Below, one piece after another: positions 36,447 to 46,300 of a stretch of DNA of 64,000 bases; positions within the stretch are counted from its first letter, which is position 1, and the number at the start of each line of letters is the position of its first letter. A program made the translations under genes and the position numbers. The notes beneath the pieces are model-generated. The model did not search any database. It had not been told where the DNA came from and was given only the letters and a program-made list of their open reading frames with translations. Source of the stretch: Melanocharis versteri (lineage: Eukaryota; Chordata; Aves; Passeriformes; Melanocharitidae); assembly GCA_013397845.1 (NCBI GenBank), contig VZTG01001539.1, forward strand, positions 70,802 to 134,801, in the 5' to 3' direction.

Positions 36447-36895
36447 CCGCACAGCTGACGCAGTGCTGGCACTGTCCCCGCTCCTGCTGATGGAGCACCC
36501 CGTGGTCAGACCGGGCTGTGCCGGACACCACGCACCCACAGGAGGGGCAGTGCCAGCACAGGACTGTTCCAGCCCAGTTCCAGGTGCAGGGACATTGCAC
36601 AGGTGCTCTACCTCTGAATGCCGAGCATTCCCTCTGGGTCAGGGATGCACCTGCCCTGCATCTGGCGTCAGGGACACGTTCACCCTGCAGACCTCGGGGT
36701 CAGCCCAGCTCCAGGGCTGGACAGGCGTGCAGGGCAGACCGGAGGATGGCTGGGAGCAGAGGTGCAGTTTCACACTCACAGCAAGATATGTACAGAGTGC
36801 CTTTCCCATCTGTTAAACCCTTGTGGTGGCAGCGGGGCTGCTGGAAGGCTGGACGATCCCGGTGTTCCACGAGGCCTGGGGCTGCTGCGGCCGGC
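36447..36895 (-). other. Presumed GRXCR2 3' UTR or 3' flank
   Basis: Immediately downstream of the GRXCR2 stop codon on the minus strand. No other gene is recognised, and the transcript end cannot be placed from sequence alone. Confidence 0.4.
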
Positions 36896-37075
36896 TCAGG
36901 CAGCGCAGACCCAGCAGGGCTGCAGCCCGCTCTCGTCGCACGCCGGGCACCGCAGCGCCCGGTAGGACTCCCGGAATCTGTTTGCCAGCATCGAGAACTT
37001 GCTTCCGTGGCACAGCGAGCAGGGAGCACAGCCGGAGCCCTTGCACTGGAAACAGCCGCGCTCAGCATCGCCCTC
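36896..37075 (-). CDS. GRXCR2: GRXCR2 exon 3 (terminal coding exon, cysteine-rich domain)
   Basis: Encodes residues 188-246 and the TGA stop (36898-36896). The acceptor AG is at 37077-37076 after a pyrimidine-rich tract, and the exon starts in phase 0. The peptide holds four CXXC pairs (Cys195/198, 206/209, 230/233, 241/244) plus Cys203 and the signature SKFSMLANRFRESYRALRCP, which matches the C-terminal cysteine-rich zinc-finger-like region of vertebrate GRXCR2 closely. This region is shared with GRXCR1 and is thought to bind metal or mediate protein contacts in stereocilia. All CXXC pairs are intact, so the domain should fold normally. The total of 246 residues agrees with the mammalian length of about 248. 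Confidence 0.96.
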   Translation of the reverse strand, partial: EGDAERGCFQCKGSGCAPCSLCHGSKFSMLANRFRESYRALRCPACDESGLQPCWVCAA

Positions 37076-38091
37076 CTGAAGCAGACAGCGGGAAAAAGTC
37101 TGTTAGTGGGTGTGAGACACCAGAGTCAGGAACATTCTCGAAAGAGGGAAATTCTGTCTCCCGGTCGCTCCTGACACACCACTCTGCCTATGGCAATCAG
37201 TTCTCCACAGCAAGGACTTTGACAAAAAGTCCTCCCACATGCTTGGGGACAATCTGTGGCTACTGCTAGAAAATGAGGAGTTAATGTGACTGGGCTTATA
37301 ACACAATGCTCCAAATTCATCTTTCTCCTCTGCACAGCTCCACCCATCCTCCTGTCGTTTCTTATCACACCATTTCCACTCTCTAGCCTCAGGTTTGAGC
37401 CACGCTTCATTTCTTCAGGGATTGTTCGTCACCCTCTCTCCCCAGATCCCTCATCACCACCATGCACACCTTCTTTCAAGCTGTCCTTTGTGCCTGCCTC
37501 TCTCCCTGTGTGCCAGGCAGCCTCCTTCAAATCCCACCTTGAAATTCCCGGGAGCAGAAGGAACGCAGTGACCCGCGCTCTGTACCGGCCAGACTCAGTT
37601 CTAGCTGTATCAGCTCCACATGACAACATTAGGTTTTGTGGGATCAAATCATGGTGAGACTAATTGGGATTCTGACCAACAAAGACTCCCCCGTGAGAAA
37701 GCAAATGTAAGGCACAACCTTATTGCAGCTGATACTAAAATTTTAGCCTGAAGCAGTCTCAGCCACAGAGCAGCTGTGTTTAGCCTTGTCAGGCTGGAGA
37801 CACTCCGGCCTGCCCTTATCCCACTGGGAGTGAAGACAAGGGCTGGAGCTCAGCCAGGCTCTGTAAGCACCAGCCATCTCCAGGAGAAGAAATCCGTGGG
37901 AGACATGAGCACCTGGAGCCAGCACTGCTGTCCCCAGAGCACCGTCTCAGCTCAGTGTTGGTTGTTATCTCCTGACAGAAACGAACTGATGCTTTTCCTC
38001 CAAACTTAATTAGAGCCAGATACAGAGATGGATGGGGCTTGGGTGGTTTGACCAGCGCTAAGGGGAAAAAGCACTTTCCATTTTCTCTTAC
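37076..38091 (-). other. GRXCR2 intron 2
   Basis: 1,016-bp phase-0 intron with donor GTAAGAG at 38091 and acceptor TTCAG ending at 37076. A 123-codon plus-strand open frame inside it (37286-37657) has no recognised homology and is treated as chance. Confidence 0.9.
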
Positions 38092-38307
38092 CTGCACATG
38101 CTGGTTGCAAGTGACCTTATTCTCCACATCTTTTTTATGTCCACCACTAATTCTTTCTTTCCTCTCCCGGTACACGAACGTCCAGTCATTTATTCCCTCA
38201 GTCTGGATGATTCTTCTCATGAGCTCTTTCTGGTCCATCGGTGCACGGATGATTTTCAGGTTATTGGTGTAGATGATGATCTTGCCAAAATCTACAACTG
38301 GGGAAGT
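38092..38307 (-). CDS. GRXCR2: GRXCR2 exon 2 (glutaredoxin-like domain)
   Basis: 216-bp phase-0 exon encoding residues 116-187, with acceptor CTTCAG before 38307 and donor CAG|GTAAGA after 38092. It contains VVDFGKIIIYTNNLKIIR (residues 119-136), the start of the glutaredoxin-like fold, followed by helix-forming residues QKELMRRIIQ. The catalytic CXXC of true glutaredoxins is absent: the equivalent loop reads TNNL. This is also the case in other GRXCR2 proteins, so the domain is structural rather than a redox enzyme. The segment after about residue 150 (INDWTFVYRERKERISGGHK) resembles the mammalian sequence poorly and appears fast-evolving. Confidence 0.96.
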
Positions 38308-39773
38308 CTGAAGAAGGAACTTACCAGTGTCTCACCAGTATAAATTCACTCTGCAAACATTGAGGCTCCCTGGGCTTCCAGAAGAGCATCCCCTCTACGA
38401 GGCCAGCTCCCCTGACCACCCCCAGACCATCCAACAACTTGGTGGAGGTACAGCCCTAATGGGTGAATATGTATTTTTTCTAGTAATTTTAAAGCTAAAC
38501 ATGGCATGGTCAAACATTTCCCTGAGAGCAGCATTTTGCTGACCTGGTCCCTCCTCCCTCCTTTCTGGGTGTCATATGGAGTTACTGGGGCCTATTGTTT
38601 TACACACTCTTCATATTTCACCCTGAGTAAGCATCTGTGTCAAGAAGCCGTGCAAAAGGAGATGTTCTCCCAAAAAACACCGAGTCACATCAGCTGCCAT
38701 GAGGCAGCTGGTGCTCTCCTGGCAGTGGGGCACCTGCTTCCCTGTGGGGAGAAGCATGAGGGGGAGGCAGGCGAGCACGAGTCCTCCCCACCTGCAGAAG
38801 GTGGGAGCCCCGTGTGTGTTAAACGGACACGGTGTCTCCAAGAACCGAGTGCAAGCTGCTACTGGACGGTGGTTACTCGAGGTATCTGTGCCTGGGGAGA
38901 CTGGGCAGGGAGAGGAGCGCTACCCAAGAATGCAAAACAAATTAACGGGCTGGATAAGATCACGGTACTGCCCTGTCTTTGGGCAGGAGAGATTCATCGT
39001 GGTCTGATGTTTTCAGGCAAACTGCATGTCCTGTGTACCAACAGGTCAAATATCAGCCACCTAGGTTTCCCCACGCACAGCTCTGATGAGCGCCAGGAAT
39101 TAACAGACTTTCAATGTGTTCGAATCAAGGCCATAAAAAGTATTTATGCATATCATGCATGTACTGCCTCTTTATTAGGACTAAAGAAACACTTCTCTAT
39201 CAGCGGCATTAATTATACATTAAGAAAATAGCCAGTGAAACTAAGCTGGGATTGTCAAATAGCCAAAGAGGAATTCTGGCTGCCAGAGGATGCAGACACC
39301 TGGGACCCTGATGGCAGCACTGGCTTCCTGCCAGCTGAAGTCACCCAACTTCATATTTTAAATATACCTAATTAATTCAACATCCTCCTTACATTTGGCT
39401 GATCTAGATGCAGTAGGATTCCTATGTACAGATATCAATATGTATGGAAATGTTCTATTTTACTCTGCCCAAAGGACAGATGCAGATCAGCACCGGGAGA
39501 AGCCAGAGCACAGCTGGAGCACAGCTGGCAGATGCTGTTCCCTCCTGCCTGCACTGCTGCAGACCCTGAGGATCCTGCCACGTGCGGCATATCCAGCACA
39601 CGGAATTCCTGGAATAACTGCTGCAGATTTACAGCCACCCTTTTCAAGGCCTGCCCTGCCAGAACAGTTTTATCTGGAAGAGGCTGCAGTGTGGCTCGTG
39701 CCAGCACGTTCCTCCGAGCAGGACGGAGCCTGCAGCAGGTCCCAGCGCGGGGACAGCCCCGGGCAGCACTTAC
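38308..39773 (-). other. GRXCR2 intron 1
   Basis: 1,466-bp phase-0 intron from GTAAGT (39773) to the acceptor at 38308. Contains no recognised repeat or gene. Confidence 0.9.
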
Positions 39774-40118
39774 CCTGCAGCGGCCGGCGCCGGGCTGGCA
39801 GTCGCTGAGCAGGGGCGCGGTCCCCGCGAGCCCGTGGGGCTGCTCCTCGCGGAATATGCTGATCCTCGGGGCGGTCAGGGCCGTGGGCCAGCAGAACCTG
39901 TTCTCCGGCGCCTCCCCGGCCCCGCAGAGATGGTCCTCGGGCTCGAAGCTGTGGCGCAGGAAGCGCCGCGAGTGCTCCTTGGCCGGGGGCTCGAGCTCCT
40001 GCCCATCCTCGAAGACTTGCTTCAACACTCGCCCGCTGTAGGCCGAGGATATCTTGAACCTCACCTTGCGGGGCCGCCCCTCGTGCCGCTGGCTGAGTTT
40101 CTTCTGGGGCTCATCCAT
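39774..40118 (-). CDS. GRXCR2: GRXCR2 exon 1 (start codon, N-terminal region)
   Basis: First coding exon of glutaredoxin and cysteine-rich domain-containing protein 2, a protein at the base of hair-cell stereocilia in the inner ear; human mutations cause recessive deafness (DFNB101). The ATG at 40118-40116 is chosen because MDEPQKKL aligns with the mammalian start, the context is strong (G at -3, G at +4), and the basic conserved block RKVRFKISSAYSGRVLKQVF (residues 17-36) follows at the usual distance. The same frame stays open upstream to a Met at 40220, but that 34-residue extension has no mammalian counterpart. Conserved APRISIFREE lies at residues 83-92. The exon gives 115 codons and ends in phase 0 before GTAAGT. 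SH3RF2 starts about 10 kb away on the opposite strand, head to head. Confidence 0.96.
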
Positions 40119-41976
40119 CGCTGGGATTTCAAGCTGCAGGTTCTGGAGATCAGCTCCGGGAGCTTTGGGTTCAAAAGAAAACACTTCCAGCTTCCCCCCG
40201 CCACATGATGTATAATTCAAGGTTTCTAGTAGTTCCTCTCATCTTACAGCAAAACTGACACCACTGTATTAAATATTGATAGAAACTCACAAAGAGAAAA
40301 TATCACTGGTAGTGAAGTCAAAAGCAGGTTGGTGCCTGGGGGCCAGGCTGGACACCACAGGAAGAAAAGAGTTAACCTGGAAGGAGAGGATTAAATAGGA
40401 AACTCTACCCATGTTTCTGAAACCATGGAAATGTTTCTGCCACATGCTGTGGTAAGAACTACCCCAAACACATCATCCCAGTAGCTTTTCGTAGTTTTCT
40501 GACAAGGTAAAAAGTTAAAAAGACAAATTCAGAGAAAAAGCAATCCAGCCTCACAAATTGCAAATGTGAATGATTCCTCTCCCATTCTAACACTGAAACC
40601 CTGAGAGCGCAAGGCTCAGTTTCATTTTAATCTAATGTGTTCCTCTACAGGTTGTGAGATCTAATTAAGATATTCTTTCGTTAGTGCTCAATCCCTCTTT
40701 GTAATTCTTGATGCCTTTAAGGGCCTTTTGGACTATTCTGGGTTTGGTTTTCGTTTTTAGGAGACAGTCATCACCTCATGCAGCCCCAGCTGAGGGACTT
40801 CAGTTCCCCAGCACTCCCAAACCTCCATCTCCGGGCAGCAATCCGACCCGGCCCATCCTCAGAGATCCTACCCATCACCCCAAAGCCGGCACCTCACCGG
40901 CCTTGTCTCTGTCACGGTGGGGTTTGGTTCCTGTGCCCATCCCCAGCCGGGCATCTCGAGCTCCTCTGTCCTTTCGAGGGGTAAAATAAAGAGTATGTGT
41001 GGTACAAAACACATCTACAGCTAACTGCTGTCTGGGTTTTACACATCTCCCAACACCTACTTGAATCACGTAGGTCCCCAACAGGAGTTAAAATATCTTT
41101 TTTTTTCAGAGTTCCAAGATTTTAGTACATACCTACCATTACACACCAAGTGGGACTCTGCCTTGGCAGGATGTAGGCAGAGAGCTTCATTTAACTTCTT
41201 CCAGTTCAAACCCAACACTGTTAAAGCTTAATGCTCCCAATAGGTTAATTCATTACGGCTTTTAAAAGTTTGTTAATGAAATCATGGGCTGACAGTTTAG
41301 AAGCTGCCTGCTACTAATTCCACTGCACAGACCTTCCACCGACCAAACAGCTGCCATAAGCTGTTTCTGTCATGACAGATGCTGCTCTGAGGGTCCCTTG
41401 GGCTGCTGGAAGCCTCATCATAAGGACGTGTGAAAAATGTTTCTTGTACCGAGAGAACAGGCCTGAACACGCCTGGGTAAACACGGCCCGGAGCCGCCCT
41501 TGGCATCCTCAAGCACCATTGTAGTGCTGATGCCAGGCTCCCATCCTATCTCACACAGGAGAAACTCACTTTATATGAAAACTCTGATTTGCATGAATCA
41601 CACTCGGCTCTTGCTGCATTCACCCTGATGCACCCCTTCCCCTGTGAACCTCAGTGAACCAGGCCTCGGAACTGCTGCTGTCCAAAGGGTCCCCAGCAGC
41701 CATCATCTGACACAAATCGCACTGCGTGAGACACCTCAGCCAGAGTTCCTGTTCTTTTGATTGAGGGAACAATCAGAGAGGAAAGGAAGTTCAAAGCAGC
41801 ACTGAGAGAACAGAGCATGAGCACCCCACAGGCCGAGCAAAGCCACCCGTGGCTGTACAGCTACCCATAGGTGCTGCCACAGCTCCCACCCAGCCGGCCC
41901 TGCGACGGTGCTGCTGGAACAGCCCATCCTCTGCAGGACCCAGCAGCAGACGGCCGCCCACGGCTGCTGTGCAGGG
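40119..41976. other. Upstream flank of GRXCR2, no other gene
   Basis: Holds the presumed GRXCR2 5' UTR and promoter (minus strand) immediately right of 40118. There is no CpG island here, which fits a tissue-restricted gene. No further coding feature recognised. Confidence 0.5.
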
Positions 41977-42180
41977 CTGCAGCTCGGCCTGCTGCCCCAT
42001 GTCCTGCAGCTCGGCCTGCTGCCCTTCGGCCTGCTGCCCCGCGTCCCGCAGCCCCGTGTCCTGCAGCCCGGCCTGCTGCCCCGCGTCCCGCAGCCCCGTG
42101 TCCTGCAGCTCGGCCTGCTGCCCCGCGTCCCGCAGCCCAGCATCCTGCAGCTCGGCCTGCTGCCCCGCGTCCCGCAGCCA
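41977..42180. repeat. 42-bp GC-rich minisatellite
   Basis: About five copies of a 42-bp unit (CTGCAGCTCGGCCTGCTGCC then CCGCGTCCCGCAGCCCCGTG). The first copies are shortened or rearranged, and the last ones are near identical. Because 42 is divisible by three, open frames of 120-235 codons run through it on both strands. Their Ala/Pro/Arg- or Cys/Gly-rich products are artefacts. Confidence 0.93.
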
Positions 42181-43276
42181 CACGCTCCCCGTGTCCCCCC
42201 AGGCCCGCACACGCAGGCTGCTGCTCGCTCCTCACCCCCAGAGCCACACGCTTCTTTCCTGTCCGTGAACTGACAACTCTTGCCAAGAAAAGATCCCCAA
42301 ACGCCCCCGCCACCCACCCGGCCCTGCCAGCGCAGCAGCAGCCCCGGGGCCAGTGGGGGTTTGTTTCCCACAGCCTGCACGAGCCTTACTAAAAATACAA
42401 CGAAAATAATTTTGCATTCAACAGTGAAATCATTAAGTGGCACAACCTAGATCATCACAGCACTATATTTGACTTCAGGCTCCATTCCACCTCATTTTAA
42501 TGACATCTGTCTTCCAAGCGTGGGGCCTCTCCTCCGGAGAGCAGCACGGGCAGGGTCGGGGAAGCCGGAGCCCTGCAGAACAGAGAGCAGGGCCCAAAGA
42601 AGAGCCACGGTGAGCCGGACTGTGAAGGCGTGTTTCCACCTGCAAGTTTTGCTGGAAAATACTTTGTTGTGCCATGCTTCCTTAGAGCAAGCACTGCTGC
42701 CCTCCTTTCCTGGCACAGGGAGCAGGATGGGGCCGAGCATGGGCTTCCAGCTGCAGCAGTGCCCTGCTCACGTCGCTCCAGCACACAGCATCCCGGAGCG
42801 AGGTGCCACGGCACCGAGGATGCTTCCCAACACGCCACGTCACAGAAGGAACAAGGGCACTCAGGCAGCCAGCACAGCCACCACTCCCTCTGGCCTGGCA
42901 GCCTGCACCTGGATTTCACCATCTCCTGTGCCAGGAGACACTGGCGCCTGCAGCTCCAAGTGAACTTTAAAAAATACAAATATTCTGCTAACTACTGCTC
43001 AGGAGTTTCCTATTCAGCAGCACTGAGACAGTCTCAGCTGAGACTGTTTTATACTAGGGCCTTACAAACCTGTCTACATGAGCCAAGACAGGCTTCCAGC
43101 TGTCTCTAATCTATTTCTGCCAGCAGCTCAGAACTTCTGTAATCTTTTATCTAACATTAAACATGACATATTTTAAATTAATAGTTTTAAAAGTCTGAAT
43201 TTTTTTTAAATATGAGCTGCCCCAGCCAGACCTGATGGGTCACACGGTGCTCAGGGTGATGTTCAGGGTTTGGTTT
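42181..43276. other. Intergenic, no gene recognised
   Basis: No recognised exon, RNA gene or transposon. Confidence 0.55.
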
Positions 43277-43325
43277 GGGATCACCAGGGTTGGAGTGACC
43301 TCACGAGGTACCTAACCCAGCCCCC
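43277..43325 (-). mobile_element. Probable decayed CR1 fragment, reverse orientation
   Basis: GATCACCAGGGTTGGAGTGA followed by CCTCACGAGGTACCTAACCC resembles the reverse complement of a CR1 tail (ACCAGGTTGGAA and GACCTC blocks). It is short and diverged, so identity is uncertain. Confidence 0.5.
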
Positions 43326-46300
43326 CCCTCCAAGCAGCCCAGTCAGTGTTCTGGCTTCACAGAGATGCACAGCACTGAATTTGGTGAACAGTCATTAGCA
43401 GAAAACAGGCACAAAAAGCAACACACTCGAACTGCAGTGGGTGGCACCTGCACAAGCAGCCCTGGCACTCATTACCCTAACACCACTGTTTCCAAATCAT
43501 GGCACTCATAGCAGGGTTGGCTCAGGTGTAAACTCTGATGTTCAGCTCAGGAAGCACTCAGGTTTGTCTCCAGGGGAAGCAGCCTGACCCAAACTAAGCA
43601 TTTTTGGCATTCCTGGCCATCTTCATCCCCTGCCAGGCACTTACATAGAAATCCTGGAAGTACTGGGCAGGTGGCTTGTTCCTGCTGTGAAATTCAGGGG
43701 CAGGCACAGATCCTGGGAAAAACCCAAGCAGCTGAAGCAGGAGCTTTCCTCCCTCCCAGTCAGAGCACACCCCTGGCTCCCACAGCCCAGGGACCTGCAT
43801 GGCTTCTGCAGAGGGTGGTGGGCACAGCCCAGCACCCCCAGTCTCTGGGCTGGGGGGGCTCAGTGCTGTCCCACTCCCTCAGAGCTGTCCTTTCACCCAC
43901 TCATGCATCCACTGGGAATCAGGAGCTGATTGCTCACTGTCAGCCCTGGATCAGCAACCCCCACCACTGGCGTTCCCAAGCATCCCTCCTGTATCCAAAT
44001 TCCTTGTTCCACAGAGGGCTGAAGCCTGCCATCAGTGCACCCTACCCAGGCCAGGGGGCTGGAACACAGCAGGAACAAAACCAGTGGTGCTGCAGAGAGA
44101 AGCAGCAGCCTCGTGCACACAGCAGCTACAGCCAGCACGACCGGGTATGGATTTAGCTCAGCGTTGGATTCTCTGGTTCCAAAATCTTCTCCTTTGCAGC
44201 AGACATCTAACATCTTGGGAGCCCTGAGCACCTAATTAGATCTGAACTAAGGTGTGATGTCATGCTGCATCATCTCCCTTCATGAAGGGGCTGACAGGGT
44301 TTCCTTTTGTGCTCAACCTCCTGTTTTCACAAAAATGCCAAAGTCCCAGGTTATTTAAAATTCTGGATGTTTTAACACTCCGCTGAGCTGGATTCACAAG
44401 TCATGAGGGTGCACAGACACATGACAGAGCTACAAATACACACCTTCATGTACCGTGAGTCCACAGGACTCCATTTTTCCAGGAATCCAAGCTAAGAAGG
44501 TTTCCCTGTGCTGGCACAAGGCAGGGCCCGCCGCACATTCCTGGAGGCTGAAGTCAGTGGGAGTGGAGGACGCCCAGCACCTCCGGGAGAGCAGGCAGGC
44601 TCTGTGATGAAAGCCAGCTTACTCTGCACCTACCTAAGCAAGCACAAAAATCCTGAAGTCACAAAGAAATAAAGGAAACAACAGGAAAAAGAGCTTCAAA
44701 GAGGGAAATTCCCAGGGGTTGCATTTTATCTATTGACACAACTCTCCCTGGGCTTCTCCTGAGAGCAGCAGCACAGCCTGGGACCAGAGCCCAGGAGAAC
44801 GTGTGTGCAGTGGGCGAGGAACAGCCCGGGCACTGGCCGTGGCACAGGGGCACTGCCCACCCAAGCCCCGGGAGCACTCAGGGCAGGGAGACGGCCCTTG
44901 GCTGGATAAACCCACCTGAGGAGCTCTGCTCTGCCCTGCGGCTGGGCTGCAGCACGTGGAAACTGCTCTGCCAGCACAGGGGAGCTCCACCACAAGGGCT
45001 CAAGCCCCCGTGTGTCCCCTGGGGGCTCACGAGCAGCCTGCCCCTGCTCCCCAGACCTGCTCCCGCAGGGAGCACTGCTCTGCAAGCAGGAGCTCTGCCA
45101 GAAGCCAGCTCAAGCCAAGCCCCCGGCTCACAGCACACCCAGAGCAAGCAGCAGCAAAGGGCTGAACCAGCCTCTCCCTCACCCGGTAAAGCAGCAGCAC
45201 ACCTGCAGTGCCTTGGCCAGTGCTCACCCCTCCACGCTGCCCCTCTCGCACCGCAGCATCCCCTCCCAGAGCTGGGGGCTTCAGAGCAGCAGGATTTATA
45301 CCTGCTCCTGGCTGCAGCCCTCACTGGCAGCCAGCAGCACCTGGGAGCACTAAAGGTGATGCAGCCCTGCAAGCCGTGGGGTCATTCCCATCTGTGTTGA
45401 ATTAGGTAACTCTGATGTTCTTTGCAGCCAAACCTACACAGAGACCAGCTTCCAAAGGCCTGGGAAGTGGTGTTCATGTTCATAGCACTTGGAAACCCTG
45501 ATTTCTTGTCTTGGAGAATTAAAACTGCATCCTCGCAGGTTCAGAGCTTATCGGGCAGATCCCAGAGAGGCAGGGTGCTGTGCTTGGTGTTCCGTGGTTC
45601 TGCTCTGCACTGCAGGGAAAACAGGATGAGTGTACCAGAAAGCCCAGAGCTGGTGGGGGGTACTGGGCACTGTCTGCTGAGGGGCCAGGGGCTCACAGGC
45701 AGCTTCAGCTCCCAGCAGAGGCTCAGGGGCTGCCCGCTGCCCCCCCTCCCTGTGAGGAAGCTCCAGCGCCGGGCCATGCAGCTCAGAGGCATCAGAGCCG
45801 GTTTTGTCTGCCCCACAGTCTCACAGGCCTGGTGTGAGCTCTCATCACCCCCACTCCATTCCTCCCAGGTGCAGGGACCAGGCCGCAGGAGGAGGAAGAG
45901 GAGGAGGAGCAGAAGGAGGTGGCCTGGGTGACCCCCTCAGTCACAGGAAGGACACGTCCATCCTCTCTCTCTGTTGCTCAGCCTGGTTCCACCGCCAACT
46001 ACTCCTAATGACACTTCAACAAACACACAACAATCTGTCTTCACGAAAATCAGTGAATAAATTTAATTTAAAAATACTCTTCTATTTCTGGACAGGCACC
46101 ACTCTGCTCCAGCTACTTCAGAATCAGTTGAAGCCTTCGCAGTACCCAACAGCCAGACTGCACAGTGCTGTAATGGCAAAACACAGCGTTCAACCCTCTG
46201 TGAGCTTAATGAACAGCTCCCCTAACCCCTCCTCTCATGAAGTGTAGATGGGGTCTCAGTGTTTGGCTTCTATCTTCCAGCTGATGTGTATGTACCCCAC

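Noticed and set aside
39118..39126. GTTCGAATC, a tRNA T-loop-like motif
   Set aside because: No cloverleaf or A-box could be built around it, and the flanking bases do not fit the B-box consensus.
39435..39773. Continuation of the GRXCR2 exon 1 frame beyond the donor
   Set aside because: The frame stays open past GTAAGT, but the homology stops exactly at the donor and resumes in phase at 38307, so the extension is intronic.
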